Source of the DNA: Lolliginicoccus lacisalsi
GTDB taxonomy: Bacteria; Actinomycetota; Actinomycetes; Mycobacteriales; Mycobacteriaceae
Direction of reading: 5' to 3'
DNA length: 64,000 nt
Assembly: GCF_014841105.1 (NCBI RefSeq)
Contig: NZ_JACYWE010000001.1
Coordinates: 141,517-205,516, forward strand
The notes below the pieces were generated by a model. That model made no database searches. It saw only the letters and a list, made by a program, of their open reading frames with translations, and was not told the origin of the DNA. Of the stretch, positions 1 through 8,137 are shown piece after piece. Position numbers and translations under genes: made by a program. Each line of letters starts with the position of its first letter. The first letter of the stretch is position 1.

Positions 1-294
1 GACAGTGGAGAGGGAGCAGTTCCCGAGGACCACAGTCGTGACGCCGTGGCGCACTGATTCCGAGAGTCCGGGGGCAACCAGCACCTCGGCGTCATAGTGC
101 GTGTGGACGTCGATCAGGCCCGGCATCACCCACAGGCCCTCGGCTTCAACGACGTCCGCTCCCTCGGTCACCAAGGGTTCAGCACTGATCGCCGCCACTC
201 GTCCTTCGCGCACTCCTATGTCGCGGATCGCCGGTCGAGCACCGGTTCCGTCGAAGAAGTATCCGCCCCGGATCACCAGATCGAAACCATCCAT
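1..294 (-). CDS. N-acyl-D-amino-acid deacylase / amidohydrolase, 5' part
   Basis: The first 98 residues of a metal-dependent amidohydrolase read leftward out of the window. The ATG at 294 follows a GAGGG ribosome-binding site. The N-terminus carries the beta-sandwich motif VIRGGYFFDGTG, then GLIDVHTHYDAE, the first metal-ligand loop of the D-aminoacylase type (His-x-His followed by Tyr-Asp-Ala). HGVTTVVLGNCS follows, as in D-aminoacylase/dihydroorotase-like enzymes. Members hydrolyse N-acyl-D-amino acids or related amides. The C-terminal part lies outside the window, so the substrate cannot be refined. Confidence 0.8.
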   Translation of the reverse strand, partial: MDGFDLVIRGGYFFDGTGARPAIRDIGVREGRVAAISAEPLVTEGADVVEAEGLWVMPGLIDVHTHYDAEVLVAPGLSESVRHGVTTVVLGNCSLSTV

Positions 295-380
295 GACGTT
301 GTCCCTCAATCTCGATAATGGCCGTTACTCAGTAATCAACATTATCGGGATTCGCCTACGGGGTCAATAGCGCCATCCGG

Positions 381-428
381 CCGGGCCTTCCGAGCCACCG
401 CGCGCCGGGCCTTCCGAGCCACCGCGCG
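381..428. repeat. 24-bp direct repeat, two units
   Basis: Two perfect adjacent copies of a 24-bp unit beginning CCGGGCCTTCCGAGCCACCG occupy 381-404 and 405-428. A third start (CCGGGT) follows at once. It is non-coding. Confidence 0.85.
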
Positions 429-491
429 CCGGGTCGCTGGGGGCTCGGGGTGGCTGGGGGCTCGCCGCGCGGTGGCGGTTCGCCGCGCGCC

Positions 492-532
492 AGTGGAGAC
501 TTTTCCCCCTCTGAGCCGGGAAAGTTTCCACT
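492..532. repeat. 41-bp palindrome, family I copy 1
   Basis: Left arm AGTGGAGACTTTTCCC and right arm GGGAAAGTTTCCACT form a long inverted repeat. The same 41-bp layout recurs at 855-895 and 4576-4616. It is intergenic. Confidence 0.85.
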
Positions 533-854
533 AGCGGAGTCGTCCTGCGTCGTCCTCGCCCGGGCGTCCGAGTCCGATCGTGTAGCGCTGGTAGCTCGGG
601 GGCGGACCCAGTGCGTGGCCCTGATCCGGCGACCCAATTGCGCCGAGCTGCCACCCTTCGCGCTCTCCGACCACGGTTGGCACTGAGCGACCACCCCTAT
701 TTCCGTGGCTGATCCGCGCAAGGGTGGCCAATGTCGGCCATGGGTGGCAGGAATCCTCAAGGCGCACGCCCAGAGACCGGCGCACGCAATCGCTGCGGGG
801 TGCCCGTGGCTAGTCGCCAACTCTCGGCGGGATCAATCCCGGCCCTGCCCCGGT

Positions 855-895
855 AGTGGAAACTTTTCCCCTTGGAGGCGGAAAAAGTTTCCACT
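855..895. repeat. 41-bp palindrome, family I copy 2
   Basis: Left arm AGTGGAAACTTTTCC pairs with right arm GGAAAAAGTTTCCACT. The overall length is identical to copies 1 and 3. It is intergenic, inside the GC-rich block. Confidence 0.85.
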
Positions 896-914
896 GCCGC
901 CCGCCGCCCGCCGA

Positions 915-1069
915 GCGCCCGAGGCCGACCGCCGACCGCCCGAGGCCGCCCGCCGCCCGCCGCGCGCAGACCGCCGAGCGCCCGAGGCCGACTGACGCGC
1001 GCCGACCGCCGCCCGCCGCCCGCCGCCCGCCGAGCGCCAGTACCCGACCGCCGCGCGCCCGAGGCCGAC
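915..1069. repeat. GC-rich interspersed 15-mer repeat
   Basis: GCGCCCGAGGCCGAC occurs exactly at 915-929, 978-992 and 1055-1069, separated by degenerate CCGCCCG stretches; a near copy lies at about 937-950. The tract looks like a decayed minisatellite rather than coding DNA, since no frame resembles a protein. Confidence 0.7.
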
Positions 1070-1092
1070 CGCGCCGTGGTCCAGGAGAGAAA

Positions 1093-1130
1093 AGCAGCGG
1101 GGGCACGACGCTCGCCGTGCCCCCGCTGCT
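1093..1130 (-). terminator. Rho-independent terminator of the 664-residue gene
   Basis: A 15-bp perfect stem (AGCAGCGGGGGCACG with its complement) and an 8-nt loop lie 14 bases past the stop of the leftward gene. Read on the minus strand it is followed by TTTTCTCT, giving a U-rich tail. This is the clearest intrinsic terminator in the window. Confidence 0.8.
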
Positions 1131-1144
1131 CGTGACGCTTGCTA

Positions 1145-3139
1145 TCAGACGCGGTCGGCGGCCCAGCTGCCAATGGCCATCTCGCGCACCGCGACGATCT
1201 CCTCCTCGGGCACGGGAAGCGTGCCCAAGGTTCCGGCGGGGTCATCGTGGAAGATGTAGAGCCGGGAGATCATCTCGCGGAATGGCAGGGACGCTTCGCC
1301 ATATCGCTCGCCGTGGCCACTGGTGGAGACCACGACACCGTTTCCCCAGTTCTGGCCGCTGTCGTTGTTGGGATTGTAGAAGTACACGCGCATCTCCCCG
1401 TCCTGGTCGAGGGCGACACGGATGATGGTGATGGCGTGCCAGCCGACGAACGAGGCCGTTGAGTCGGTGACGGCGAGGCCCGCGGGCTGGGGGTGGATGA
1501 GCGGCTGGTTGCCGTTGTAGAGCGGGTGGCACGAGCCGTAGAACGCGCGGATGTAGTCGTCGAACCCGTGGAGCTTGCCGGTCTCGATATCGACGGCGAT
1601 GCGGAACTCGCGGCCGACCCACCAGCCGTGGAACTCCGGGTTGATCCACCGGTGCGGGTCCTCGCCGCGCTCGTTGCACATGCGGCCCATCTCGTTGTAG
1701 ATGCGGTCGAGGTGCGGCACGAGCACGGTGGACACCGGGTCGGTGTCGAGGATCGCGGCGGTGGCCAGGCCGCGGGGCAGCTCGTCGGACCGGATGGGCG
1801 TTCCCTCGAAGTGCATGAGCACGGAGTCGAGCCTGGTGGCCTGGTACAGCACGTTGAGCAGGTAGGCAGGCTCGCTGTAGGACCACATGGAGAGCGCCCG
1901 CGCTGACTGGCAGGTGGGGTTGTTGCCCTGCCCGATGCCGAGGGGCTGGCCGAGCACGAGGATGGTGCCGGCGAGGAGGAACACCCGGGGCGGGTGGGCG
2001 CTGCCGAACGTGGCGGTGATGGCTGCCGCGGCGCGCTCGCAGGGTTGCAGCGCGATCTGCCGCCATAGCCCGGGCGCGATGGGTGGCGAGTAGAGGATGC
2101 CGCGCTCGAGCAAGTTGACAAGCCCGTAAAGGGCTTGCGCGGTCGCCGGGTGGATCGCTTCGCGGATGAGCGCGTGCACGAGGTCGGTGTAGCACTGCAG
2201 CACGTCCTGGCCCGTGATGCTCAGGCCGAGCGCGGACGACAGGAGCGTGCCGTAGCCGTTGTCGAGCAACCACCGCACGAGCGTGACGTGGTAGTCGGAA
2301 ACGAGCCCGGTGTCGAGCATGGCGCGCGCCATGCCGGTGGCTTCCTGCTGCAGCCCCGCTTGGTCGATGGATTCGAGGCGCTCCCGATACAGGTCGATCC
2401 CGGGATCGTCGCGGCACGCCTGGGTGGGGCCGAAGAGGGCGCTGATGAGCCGATCAGCGCCCAGCCTTGCCTCGCCGACGCCGCTGCTGCTGCTGGCGAG
2501 GGTGATGGCGATCTGCGTGATCATCGACTTGACGTGGGCGACCTGGACGGGTCGCTGCGCGAGGATGCGCCAGATCTCGTCGATGAGGCTGGTGAGGATG
2601 TCATCGAACCCGATGTGGGCGACGAGGAACTGGAACATCTCGGTGACTGCACCGTCGAGGGGCCGTGCCCTCACGCGCGCGGCCTCGGTCATGTCGCCGA
2701 ACAGCCGCTCGAGATTCATCGCGAGCACCTGGGTGAGGAAATGCCGCGCCTGGTCAGGCGGCAGGTCAGGATGCTGCGCTCCTCCCGTGGCGACGGCGAG
2801 CAGCCGCAGCTCGCTGAGGCACTCGAGCGTCACCGCCCGCGTGCTGCCCTCCTGGAAGGTGGAATTAACCAGCCCGGGCAGGAGCGTGCTGGGATTGTCC
2901 CAGTCGGTACCGGCAAACACGCCGGCCCGGTCGAGGCGGGTGGCCCGCTCATACAGTGCCTCGATGCCGCCGGCCCGCGTGAGCAGGCGCTTGGACACAT
3001 CGAGCACGGCGGATTGCCCCGATTCCTTGCCGAACCGTCCTGCCCGCTCCAGGCGCGCTGCCGCATCGTCGAGCTTGCTGCAGAGGCCCGGGAGGGCAGG
3101 ATCGGTCGCGGTCGCGGCGCTCACCACCGGCACTCCCAC
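1145..3139 (-). CDS. Uncharacterised 664-residue protein with papain-like C-terminal region
   Basis: I do not recognise a named family. Residues 1 to about 520 look helical and solenoid-like, with no signal peptide or membrane segment. Near the C-terminus, GSCHPLYN (Cys537), GWHAITIIRV (His568) and FYNPNNDSGQNWG (Asn591/592, Trp598) occur in the order and style of a papain-fold Cys-His-Asn triad. This is an inference from motifs only; it could instead be a transglutaminase-like fold. The GTG at 3139 lies 12 bases after the upstream stop. A GTG at 3127, preceded by GGGAG, is an equally good start. It is the second gene of an operon with the ATP-grasp gene and ends in a strong terminator. Confidence 0.6.
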   Translation of the reverse strand: MGVPVVSAATATDPALPGLCSKLDDAAARLERAGRFGKESGQSAVLDVSKRLLTRAGGIEALYERATRLDRAGVFAGTDWDNPSTLLPGLVNSTFQEGSTRAVTLECLSELRLLAVATGGAQHPDLPPDQARHFLTQVLAMNLERLFGDMTEAARVRARPLDGAVTEMFQFLVAHIGFDDILTSLIDEIWRILAQRPVQVAHVKSMITQIAITLASSSSGVGEARLGADRLISALFGPTQACRDDPGIDLYRERLESIDQAGLQQEATGMARAMLDTGLVSDYHVTLVRWLLDNGYGTLLSSALGLSITGQDVLQCYTDLVHALIREAIHPATAQALYGLVNLLERGILYSPPIAPGLWRQIALQPCERAAAAITATFGSAHPPRVFLLAGTILVLGQPLGIGQGNNPTCQSARALSMWSYSEPAYLLNVLYQATRLDSVLMHFEGTPIRSDELPRGLATAAILDTDPVSTVLVPHLDRIYNEMGRMCNERGEDPHRWINPEFHGWWVGREFRIAVDIETGKLHGFDDYIRAFYGSCHPLYNGNQPLIHPQPAGLAVTDSTASFVGWHAITIIRVALDQDGEMRVYFYNPNNDSGQNWGNGVVVSTSGHGERYGEASLPFREMISRLYIFHDDPAGTLGTLPVPEEEIVAVREMAIGSWAADRV

Positions 3140-3151
3140 CGGCCGTGGCTA

Positions 3152-4375
3152 TCACACATAGAAATCGAGTTCCTCCTGCTTGGTGAGCAGCTCGCGCATC
3201 TCCGCGGGGTCATCTCCGAAGAAGTACACCAGGCCCCAGTGCGTGCCGAATGCCGATCGCTTGGTGACCTTGTTCTCCCGTGGTGCCACGAGCTCATGGA
3301 AATCAAAGTACTCGTGGTTCTCGGTCTCCTCGGGGATCTCCAGGTCACTGACCACGCGACGACGCGGGTAGACACCGAAGCACCCGGCATGGCCCTTGGC
3401 ATCCACCACGGGCTCCGGGAAGAACGCCTCGATCTCTTCCTCGGTGGTCTTGGGGTCGAACATCAGCACGAGCGCCTGGTAGGCGTTGAAGCCGTAGCTG
3501 CGCTCGAGCAGCTCGAAGACCTTGAAGCCGGGCGGCCGGTAGGCGACCTCGCCGAAGTACATCTTGCCGTCGCTGGTGACGAAGTACTCGGGGTGGATGA
3601 AACCGAAATCGATGTCGAAGGTCTCGATGAGCTTCTCGATCTCCTCGGTGATGCGGGGCCGCCACTGCTCGAGCTCCGGGCTCGCGGGAACGAAGACAGA
3701 GTAGCCCAGCTTGACGTACTCGGAGATGTTGAGGAAGCGGATCTTGCGGTCCTGCACCCATGCCTCGACAGCGAACTCCCAGCCATCGAGGTGGCTCTCG
3801 AGCAGCGCGGGGAACTCGTCGTCGCTGATCCCGGCGACGTCCTCGACGGTGCGGACAACGCGGTGCCCGAGGCAGCCCGCCTTGTCGAATGCCTTGAGGT
3901 GGATGGGGTCGTTCGGATCGCCGTCGAGCTTGAGCAGAGTCTGGTTGACACGCTTGAGGAAGCGCACCACATCGTCGCGGTCATGCGCCTCTTCGAAGAT
4001 GCCCACCCGGATGCCGCCGAGCTGCGCGCGACGCTTCATCAGGGCCTTGTCGCGGAAGAGCATCGCCTGCCCGTGCAGCCGCGGGTTGTGCTGCAGGACG
4101 GCATTGATCGCGCCCGCCCACTCGACGGTCTCCTCGAACAGCGGGATCGCCACATCGACGCCCATGTCCTTGAGCGTCTGCGCGATCTCCATCGAGCGGT
4201 CGTTCAAGCGCTCGAAGTTCCAGGGCACGAACGGGATGTCGTTCTGCCTCGCATAGTCCTCGGCCCACTCCGGGGCAACCACAACGTAGCGACGATCAAA
4301 TCGATCCAGGGCGTCGATCGCGTTCAGCGTCCACCCCAGGATCGCTACATAACCCTTGTTCGGGTCCTTCTCCAT
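3152..4375 (-). CDS. ATP-grasp domain protein (carboxylate-amine ligase-like)
   Basis: This 407-residue protein starts at the ATG at 4375 behind AGGAGAAATTTC; the frame stays open upstream but without protein-like sequence. An N-terminal Rossmann-like half (1-100) is followed by FRDKALMKRRAQLGGIRVG (108-125), typical of ATP-grasp nucleotide binding. EFAVEAWVQDRKIRFLNISEY (200-220) and FGFIHPEYFVTSDGKMYFGE (257-276) follow. The metal-binding block usually written E-V-N-x-R-P reads EVAYRP (276-281), so the conserved Asn is replaced by Ala. Enzymes of this fold join a carboxylate to an amine or thiol through an acyl phosphate. The partner gene starts 12 bases downstream, so the two probably act together. 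The substrate is unknown. Confidence 0.75.
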   Translation of the reverse strand: MEKDPNKGYVAILGWTLNAIDALDRFDRRYVVVAPEWAEDYARQNDIPFVPWNFERLNDRSMEIAQTLKDMGVDVAIPLFEETVEWAGAINAVLQHNPRLHGQAMLFRDKALMKRRAQLGGIRVGIFEEAHDRDDVVRFLKRVNQTLLKLDGDPNDPIHLKAFDKAGCLGHRVVRTVEDVAGISDDEFPALLESHLDGWEFAVEAWVQDRKIRFLNISEYVKLGYSVFVPASPELEQWRPRITEEIEKLIETFDIDFGFIHPEYFVTSDGKMYFGEVAYRPPGFKVFELLERSYGFNAYQALVLMFDPKTTEEEIEAFFPEPVVDAKGHAGCFGVYPRRRVVSDLEIPEETENHEYFDFHELVAPRENKVTKRSAFGTHWGLVYFFGDDPAEMRELLTKQEELDFYV

Positions 4376-4575
4376 GAAATTTCTCCTAGCTCCGTGGCTC
4401 GCATGTTGGATCCAGCCGTGGCTCCAGGGCCACCGCTCGCAAGGCCTATCCCGCCCGCGCCACGGACCAGACGGGACGAAACATGCCTCCCGCGGAACCC
4501 ACCTTGCCACTGATCTGTGAACTGCGCCACCAATACCCGACACCCCGGCACGGAAGGCTTCGCGGCGCGGCGCCC

Positions 4576-4616
4576 AGTGGAATATCCTCCCGCCCGGGCC
4601 GGGAAAAAGCTCCACT
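4576..4616. repeat. 41-bp palindrome, family I copy 3
   Basis: Starts AGTGGAATATCCTCCC and ends CGGGAAAAAGCTCCACT. The outer arms AGTGGA/TCCACT and inner arms TCCCG/CGGGA match the other two copies, and the total length is the same. It lies in the divergent region between the ATP-grasp and RecQ-like genes. Confidence 0.75.
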
Positions 4617-4667
4617 CGCGCCACGCCCCCAGGCTCCCGCTGGCTTCCCCGCCGCCGCACCGGCACC

Positions 4668-6842
4668 ATGGTGGCCATGCCCGCCCCCAGCAGCACCCCC
4701 GCTCCGACCGTTGCGCACGTTGAGCTCCGCGAGCATGCCGAGCGGCTTCTCGCCGACCTTGCTGGCCCCTCCGCCAGGCTGCGCGACGACCAGTGGACCG
4801 CCATCGAGGCGCTGGTGGTGCAGCGGCGCAGGGTACTGGTGGTGCAGCGCACGGGGTGGGGCAAGTCAGCGGTGTACTTCCTGGCCGCGAAGCTGCTGCG
4901 CGCGCAGGGGCTCGGTCCTTCGGTGATCGTCTCTCCCCTGCTCGCCCTCATGCGCAACCAGGTGGAGGCGGCGGCGCGCGCGGGGGCGCGGGCGGCGACC
5001 ATCAACTCCGGGAACATGACGGAGTGGTCGGCGATCCATGCCAGCATCGCTGCCGGCGAGATCGATGTCCTCCTCGTCAGCCCCGAGCGGCTGAACAACC
5101 CGGATTTTCGCGATCAGGTCCTCCCGCACCTGGCCGATGACGCGGGGATGGTGGTCGTCGACGAGGCGCACTGCGTGTCGGACTGGGGCCATGATTTCCG
5201 GCCCGATTATCGCCGCATCCGCACGCTTGTCGCTGGCCTGCGGGGGGATGTCCCGGTGCTGGCGACCACCGCGACCGCCAATGATCGCGTGGTCGCTGAT
5301 ATCGCCGCGCAGCTCGGTGTGGCAGGCAGCGCCGACAACGGCGCTGGAGCCGATATGGGCAGCGACCAGGACGGTGCGCTCGTGCTGCGGGGCAGCCTGG
5401 ATCGCGAATCGCTGCACTTGTCGGTGATCGACGTGGGGGCGAGCGCCGACCGGGCCGCGTGGCTCGCGCAGCACCTCGGTGACCTGCCAGGCAGCGGGAT
5501 CATCTATTCGTTGACCGTGTCCGCCGCGGAGGATCTCGCGACGGTGCTGGGCGAGCACGGGCACGAGGTGGCGGCCTATACCGGCCGTACCGATCCGGCT
5601 GAGCGCGAGGCCCTCGAAGCTGACTTGCTGGCAAACCGGGTTAAAGCGCTGGTGGCGACGTCCGCGCTGGGGATGGGTTTCGACAAGCCCGATCTCGGGT
5701 TCGTGGTGCATGTCGGCTCGCCCTCCTCCCCCATCTCCTACTACCAGCAGGTGGGTCGCGCGGGCCGTGCGGCGCAGCGGGCGGAGGTGCTGCTGCTGCC
5801 GGGGGCCGAGGACAGGCGGATCTGGGAATACTTCGCGTCGGTATCGTTCCCGCCGGAGGACACGGTGCGCGGTGTCCTGGCCGCTCTCGATGGCGAGCGT
5901 CCCCAGTCCACGGCTGCGCTGGAGCCGCGGGTAGACCTGTCGAGGTCGCGCCTCGAGATGGTGCTGAAGGTGCTCGATGTCGATGGCGCGGCCCGGCGGG
6001 TGAAGGGCGGCTGGGTCGGCACGGGCCAGCAATGGCTATATGACACGGAGCGATATGGCCGGCTCGCGGAGGCGCGCCAGCGGGAGCAGCAGGCCATGCT
6101 CGATTACCTCACCACCTCCCAGTGCCGCATGGTCTTCCTGCGGCGGCAGCTCGACGATCCGGATCTGGGGCCTTCGCCCGCAGGCTGCGGCCGGTGCGAC
6201 AATTGCGCCGGCGGCCGGTTCGCCGCGACGGTCGACGATTCGATGCGCCAAGCAACGCGCGAGACCCTGGAGAGGCCCGGGGTGGTCCTCGCCCCACGCC
6301 GGCAATGGCCCACCGGGATGTCCACGATCGGGGTCGGCCTCTCGGGACGAATCAAGGATGGTCCCGAGCCTGGCCGGGCGATAGGTCGGCTCACTGATCT
6401 GGGGTGGGGCCCGCGCTTGCGCGCGGTTCTCGATGCGGGGGACGGCGACGCCCCCGAGGCGCTGGTGTCCGCTGCTATCGAGGTGCTCAAGGCCTGGGAG
6501 TGGCAGCAACGCCCCACCGCGGTCATGGCGCTCGGCGCGGGCAGCCATCCGCGGCTCGCGGCCTCGCTAGCATCCCGCCTGGCGAGCATCGGTCGGCTCC
6601 GGGATCTGGGGGCCCTTCCGCTGCGGCCCGGCGCGTCCTTGCCCGTGGCGCAGAACTCGGCGTTCCGGGTGGCCGCTCTGCATGACGCGTGGGACGCATC
6701 CGCGGTGCCTGATCTCGATGGCCCGGTCCTGCTCGTTGATGCGGTCGCCGATACGGGATGGACGCTCGCCCTCGCGGCGCGCGCGCTACGGGCCGCCGGC
6801 GCCTCCGCCGTGCTGCCCATGGTCATCGCGGCCACCAGCTAG
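4668..6842 (+). CDS. RecQ-family DNA helicase with C-terminal phosphoribosyltransferase-like domain
   Basis: A 724-residue ATP-dependent 3'-5' DNA helicase of the RecQ family. Motif I is RTGWGKSA (Lys66), motif II is DEAH (165-168), motif III is ATTATAND, and motif VI lies in YYQQVGRAGRAAQ. A zinc-binding block with CGRCDNC follows in the usual RecQ position. In place of an HRDC domain the C-terminus (about 560-724) ends in GPVLLVDAVADTGWTLALAA, which resembles the PRPP loop of phosphoribosyltransferases; this helicase-PRTase arrangement is typical of actinobacteria. The usual GxGKS is GWGKS. The start may be the ATG at 4668 or 4677, as no ribosome-binding site separates them. It probably unwinds DNA during repair. 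Confidence 0.88.
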   Translation: MVAMPAPSSTPAPTVAHVELREHAERLLADLAGPSARLRDDQWTAIEALVVQRRRVLVVQRTGWGKSAVYFLAAKLLRAQGLGPSVIVSPLLALMRNQVEAAARAGARAATINSGNMTEWSAIHASIAAGEIDVLLVSPERLNNPDFRDQVLPHLADDAGMVVVDEAHCVSDWGHDFRPDYRRIRTLVAGLRGDVPVLATTATANDRVVADIAAQLGVAGSADNGAGADMGSDQDGALVLRGSLDRESLHLSVIDVGASADRAAWLAQHLGDLPGSGIIYSLTVSAAEDLATVLGEHGHEVAAYTGRTDPAEREALEADLLANRVKALVATSALGMGFDKPDLGFVVHVGSPSSPISYYQQVGRAGRAAQRAEVLLLPGAEDRRIWEYFASVSFPPEDTVRGVLAALDGERPQSTAALEPRVDLSRSRLEMVLKVLDVDGAARRVKGGWVGTGQQWLYDTERYGRLAEARQREQQAMLDYLTTSQCRMVFLRRQLDDPDLGPSPAGCGRCDNCAGGRFAATVDDSMRQATRETLERPGVVLAPRRQWPTGMSTIGVGLSGRIKDGPEPGRAIGRLTDLGWGPRLRAVLDAGDGDAPEALVSAAIEVLKAWEWQQRPTAVMALGAGSHPRLAASLASRLASIGRLRDLGALPLRPGASLPVAQNSAFRVAALHDAWDASAVPDLDGPVLLVDAVADTGWTLALAARALRAAGASAVLPMVIAATS

Positions 6843-6846
6843 TGGG

Positions 6847-7479
6847 CTAGGAGCTCGGCGGCTGGGACAATCCGCGGCGTGCTTGCTCGACATGCTCCCG
6901 CCACGGACGATCGAGCGTCATCACTCCGCTGTCGCCGACGAACGCGCTCGAGATGACGATGTCGGGCTCGAGGCGGGCAAGCTCGGTGAGAGTCTCGTCC
7001 AGCGCCGCACGGTCACTGATGCCCGGTATGTAGCCAGGCGCCCAGGATCCATTCCGGAGGTACACGGTGTCGCCGGTGAACAGGTATGTGCCGCTGGCAC
7101 CGTGGGCGAGGTAGCACGTGCTGCCCGGGGTGTGCCCGGGCGCCGGGATGACTTCGAGCACGCTGCCGACGATGTGGGCAGCGGTGAACGGATCGTCCAC
7201 CGTCACTCCGGCGAGGTGGGCCTCCGAGGCGTGCAGGTGGAGAGTGGATCCGAACCGATCCCGGATGGTTCGCAGCGACGGCGCGATCTCGTCCTGATGG
7301 CTGAGGTAGTGGCGCGTCACTCCTCCGAGCCGGGCCATGTGGTCGACCTCGTGGCCGTGGGTCGTGTTGTAGAACAAGATGTTTCCCACCGGCGATGTCC
7401 ACAGGTAGGCATGCGTGGTCAGCCCCGGGGCGGGTTGCTCGGTGCCGGTCTCCCACAGGTCCGGCTCGATTTGCTTCAT
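6847..7479 (-). CDS. MBL-fold metallo-hydrolase
   Basis: A 210-residue metallo-beta-lactamase-fold protein. The usual THxHxDH loop is degenerate (LSHQDEIA), while later metal ligands are recognisable: the His of PAPGHTPGS and the Asp of LFTGDTVY. The start at 7479 is chosen because GGAGG lies five bases upstream; an ATG at 7491 would sit before that site. It is divergent from a TetR gene, with a palindrome between them, so it is probably the regulator's target. The stop is only a few bases from the convergent helicase stop. The substrate is unknown; many relatives are thioesterase- or lactonase-like hydrolases. Confidence 0.8.
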   Translation of the reverse strand: MKQIEPDLWETGTEQPAPGLTTHAYLWTSPVGNILFYNTTHGHEVDHMARLGGVTRHYLSHQDEIAPSLRTIRDRFGSTLHLHASEAHLAGVTVDDPFTAAHIVGSVLEVIPAPGHTPGSTCYLAHGASGTYLFTGDTVYLRNGSWAPGYIPGISDRAALDETLTELARLEPDIVISSAFVGDSGVMTLDRPWREHVEQARRGLSQPPSS

Positions 7480-7498
7480 CTCGGCCTCCATTCCATTA

Positions 7499-7515
7499 CG
7501 TTACGTAGTGTAACG
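7499..7515. promoter_or_regulatory. Palindromic operator between MBL and TetR genes
   Basis: CGTTAC-GTAGT-GTAACG is a perfect 6-bp inverted repeat with a 5-bp spacer, centred in the 49-bp gap between two divergent starts. Position and symmetry suit a TetR dimer controlling both genes. Confidence 0.65.
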
Positions 7516-7516
7516 C

Positions 7517-7522
7517 TACAAT
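7517..7522 (+). promoter_or_regulatory. -10 element of the TetR gene, leaderless transcript
   Basis: TACAAT ends six bases before the ATG at 7529, placing transcription start at or next to the initiation codon. No ribosome-binding site is present, which fits leaderless translation. The palindrome lies immediately upstream, so bound repressor would block RNA polymerase. Confidence 0.55.
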
Positions 7523-7528
7523 AGGGGC

Positions 7529-8137
7529 ATGACCACCCCAGGACGCCCGCGCGACCGCAATCTCGATGCCGCGATCCTCTCGGCAACCCTCGAGCTATTG
7601 GCCGAGCGCGGGTACCTCGAGCTCTCCCTTGAAGAGGTCGCCCACCGCGCGGGAACCTCGCGGCCAGCGATCTACCGGCGGTGGCCAGGGCGCGCGCCGC
7701 TCGCCCTCGCCGCGATCGCGGACCGCCTCGCCACTCCTCCGCCGCCGGACACCGGCTGCACCCTGTGCGACCTCAGCGAAGGCATCGAAGTCTTTCTCGC
7801 CGCGTACCGCACGATCCGCCCCGACGTGCTGAGCTCGGTGTTTGCTGACTGTTCCGCCGACCCCCTCCTGCGCGACCGCTACATCGAGGCAATCGTCGAG
7901 CCGCCCCGGCGGGCAGTCGCGCAGACCCTCGACCGAGCGATCGCGCGCGGTGATATCCGCCCGGACGCCGACCGGGACGGCCTCCTCGACATGCTGGCCT
8001 CGATCGTCCACTACCGCGCCGTCTTCCAGGCCCGCCATCTGACCGAGGACGACGCCTCGGCGGTCGTCGAGACGCTGCTGCGCGGCGCGGCCGTCGATTA
8101 CCCGGCACTCGTGGAGCACAGCGCGACGCACCACTGA
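7529..8137 (+). CDS. TetR/AcrR family transcriptional regulator
   Basis: A 202-residue one-component repressor. The N-terminal helix-turn-helix is visible around residues 10-55: LSATLELLAERGYLELSLEE, then AHRAGTSRPAIYRRWPG. The remaining residues form the ligand-binding and dimer domain. It is divergent from the MBL hydrolase and sits next to the palindrome at 7499-7515, implying autoregulation and control of the hydrolase. The ligand is unknown. Confidence 0.9.
   Translation: MTTPGRPRDRNLDAAILSATLELLAERGYLELSLEEVAHRAGTSRPAIYRRWPGRAPLALAAIADRLATPPPPDTGCTLCDLSEGIEVFLAAYRTIRPDVLSSVFADCSADPLLRDRYIEAIVEPPRRAVAQTLDRAIARGDIRPDADRDGLLDMLASIVHYRAVFQARHLTEDDASAVVETLLRGAAVDYPALVEHSATHH

Larger units (their letters stand above)
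295..1144. other. 850-bp gene-free GC-rich block with repeats and palindromes
   Basis: No convincing gene lies here; the open frames are GC-rich shadows. A 24-bp unit starting CCGGGCCTTCCGAGCC is tandemly duplicated at 381-428. The 15-mer GCGCCCGAGGCCGAC recurs at 915-929, 978-992 and 1055-1069 inside a CCGCCCG-rich tract (about 896-1075). Two 41-bp palindromes (492-532 and 855-895) lie inside, and the terminator of the leftward gene is at its right edge. Confidence 0.7.

Noticed and set aside
2135..4513. Long 792-codon open frame on the plus strand
   Set aside because: It lies antisense to the ATP-grasp and 664-residue genes; its composition (His/Leu/Glu/Arg-rich) is that of a GC-rich shadow frame and it has no domain.
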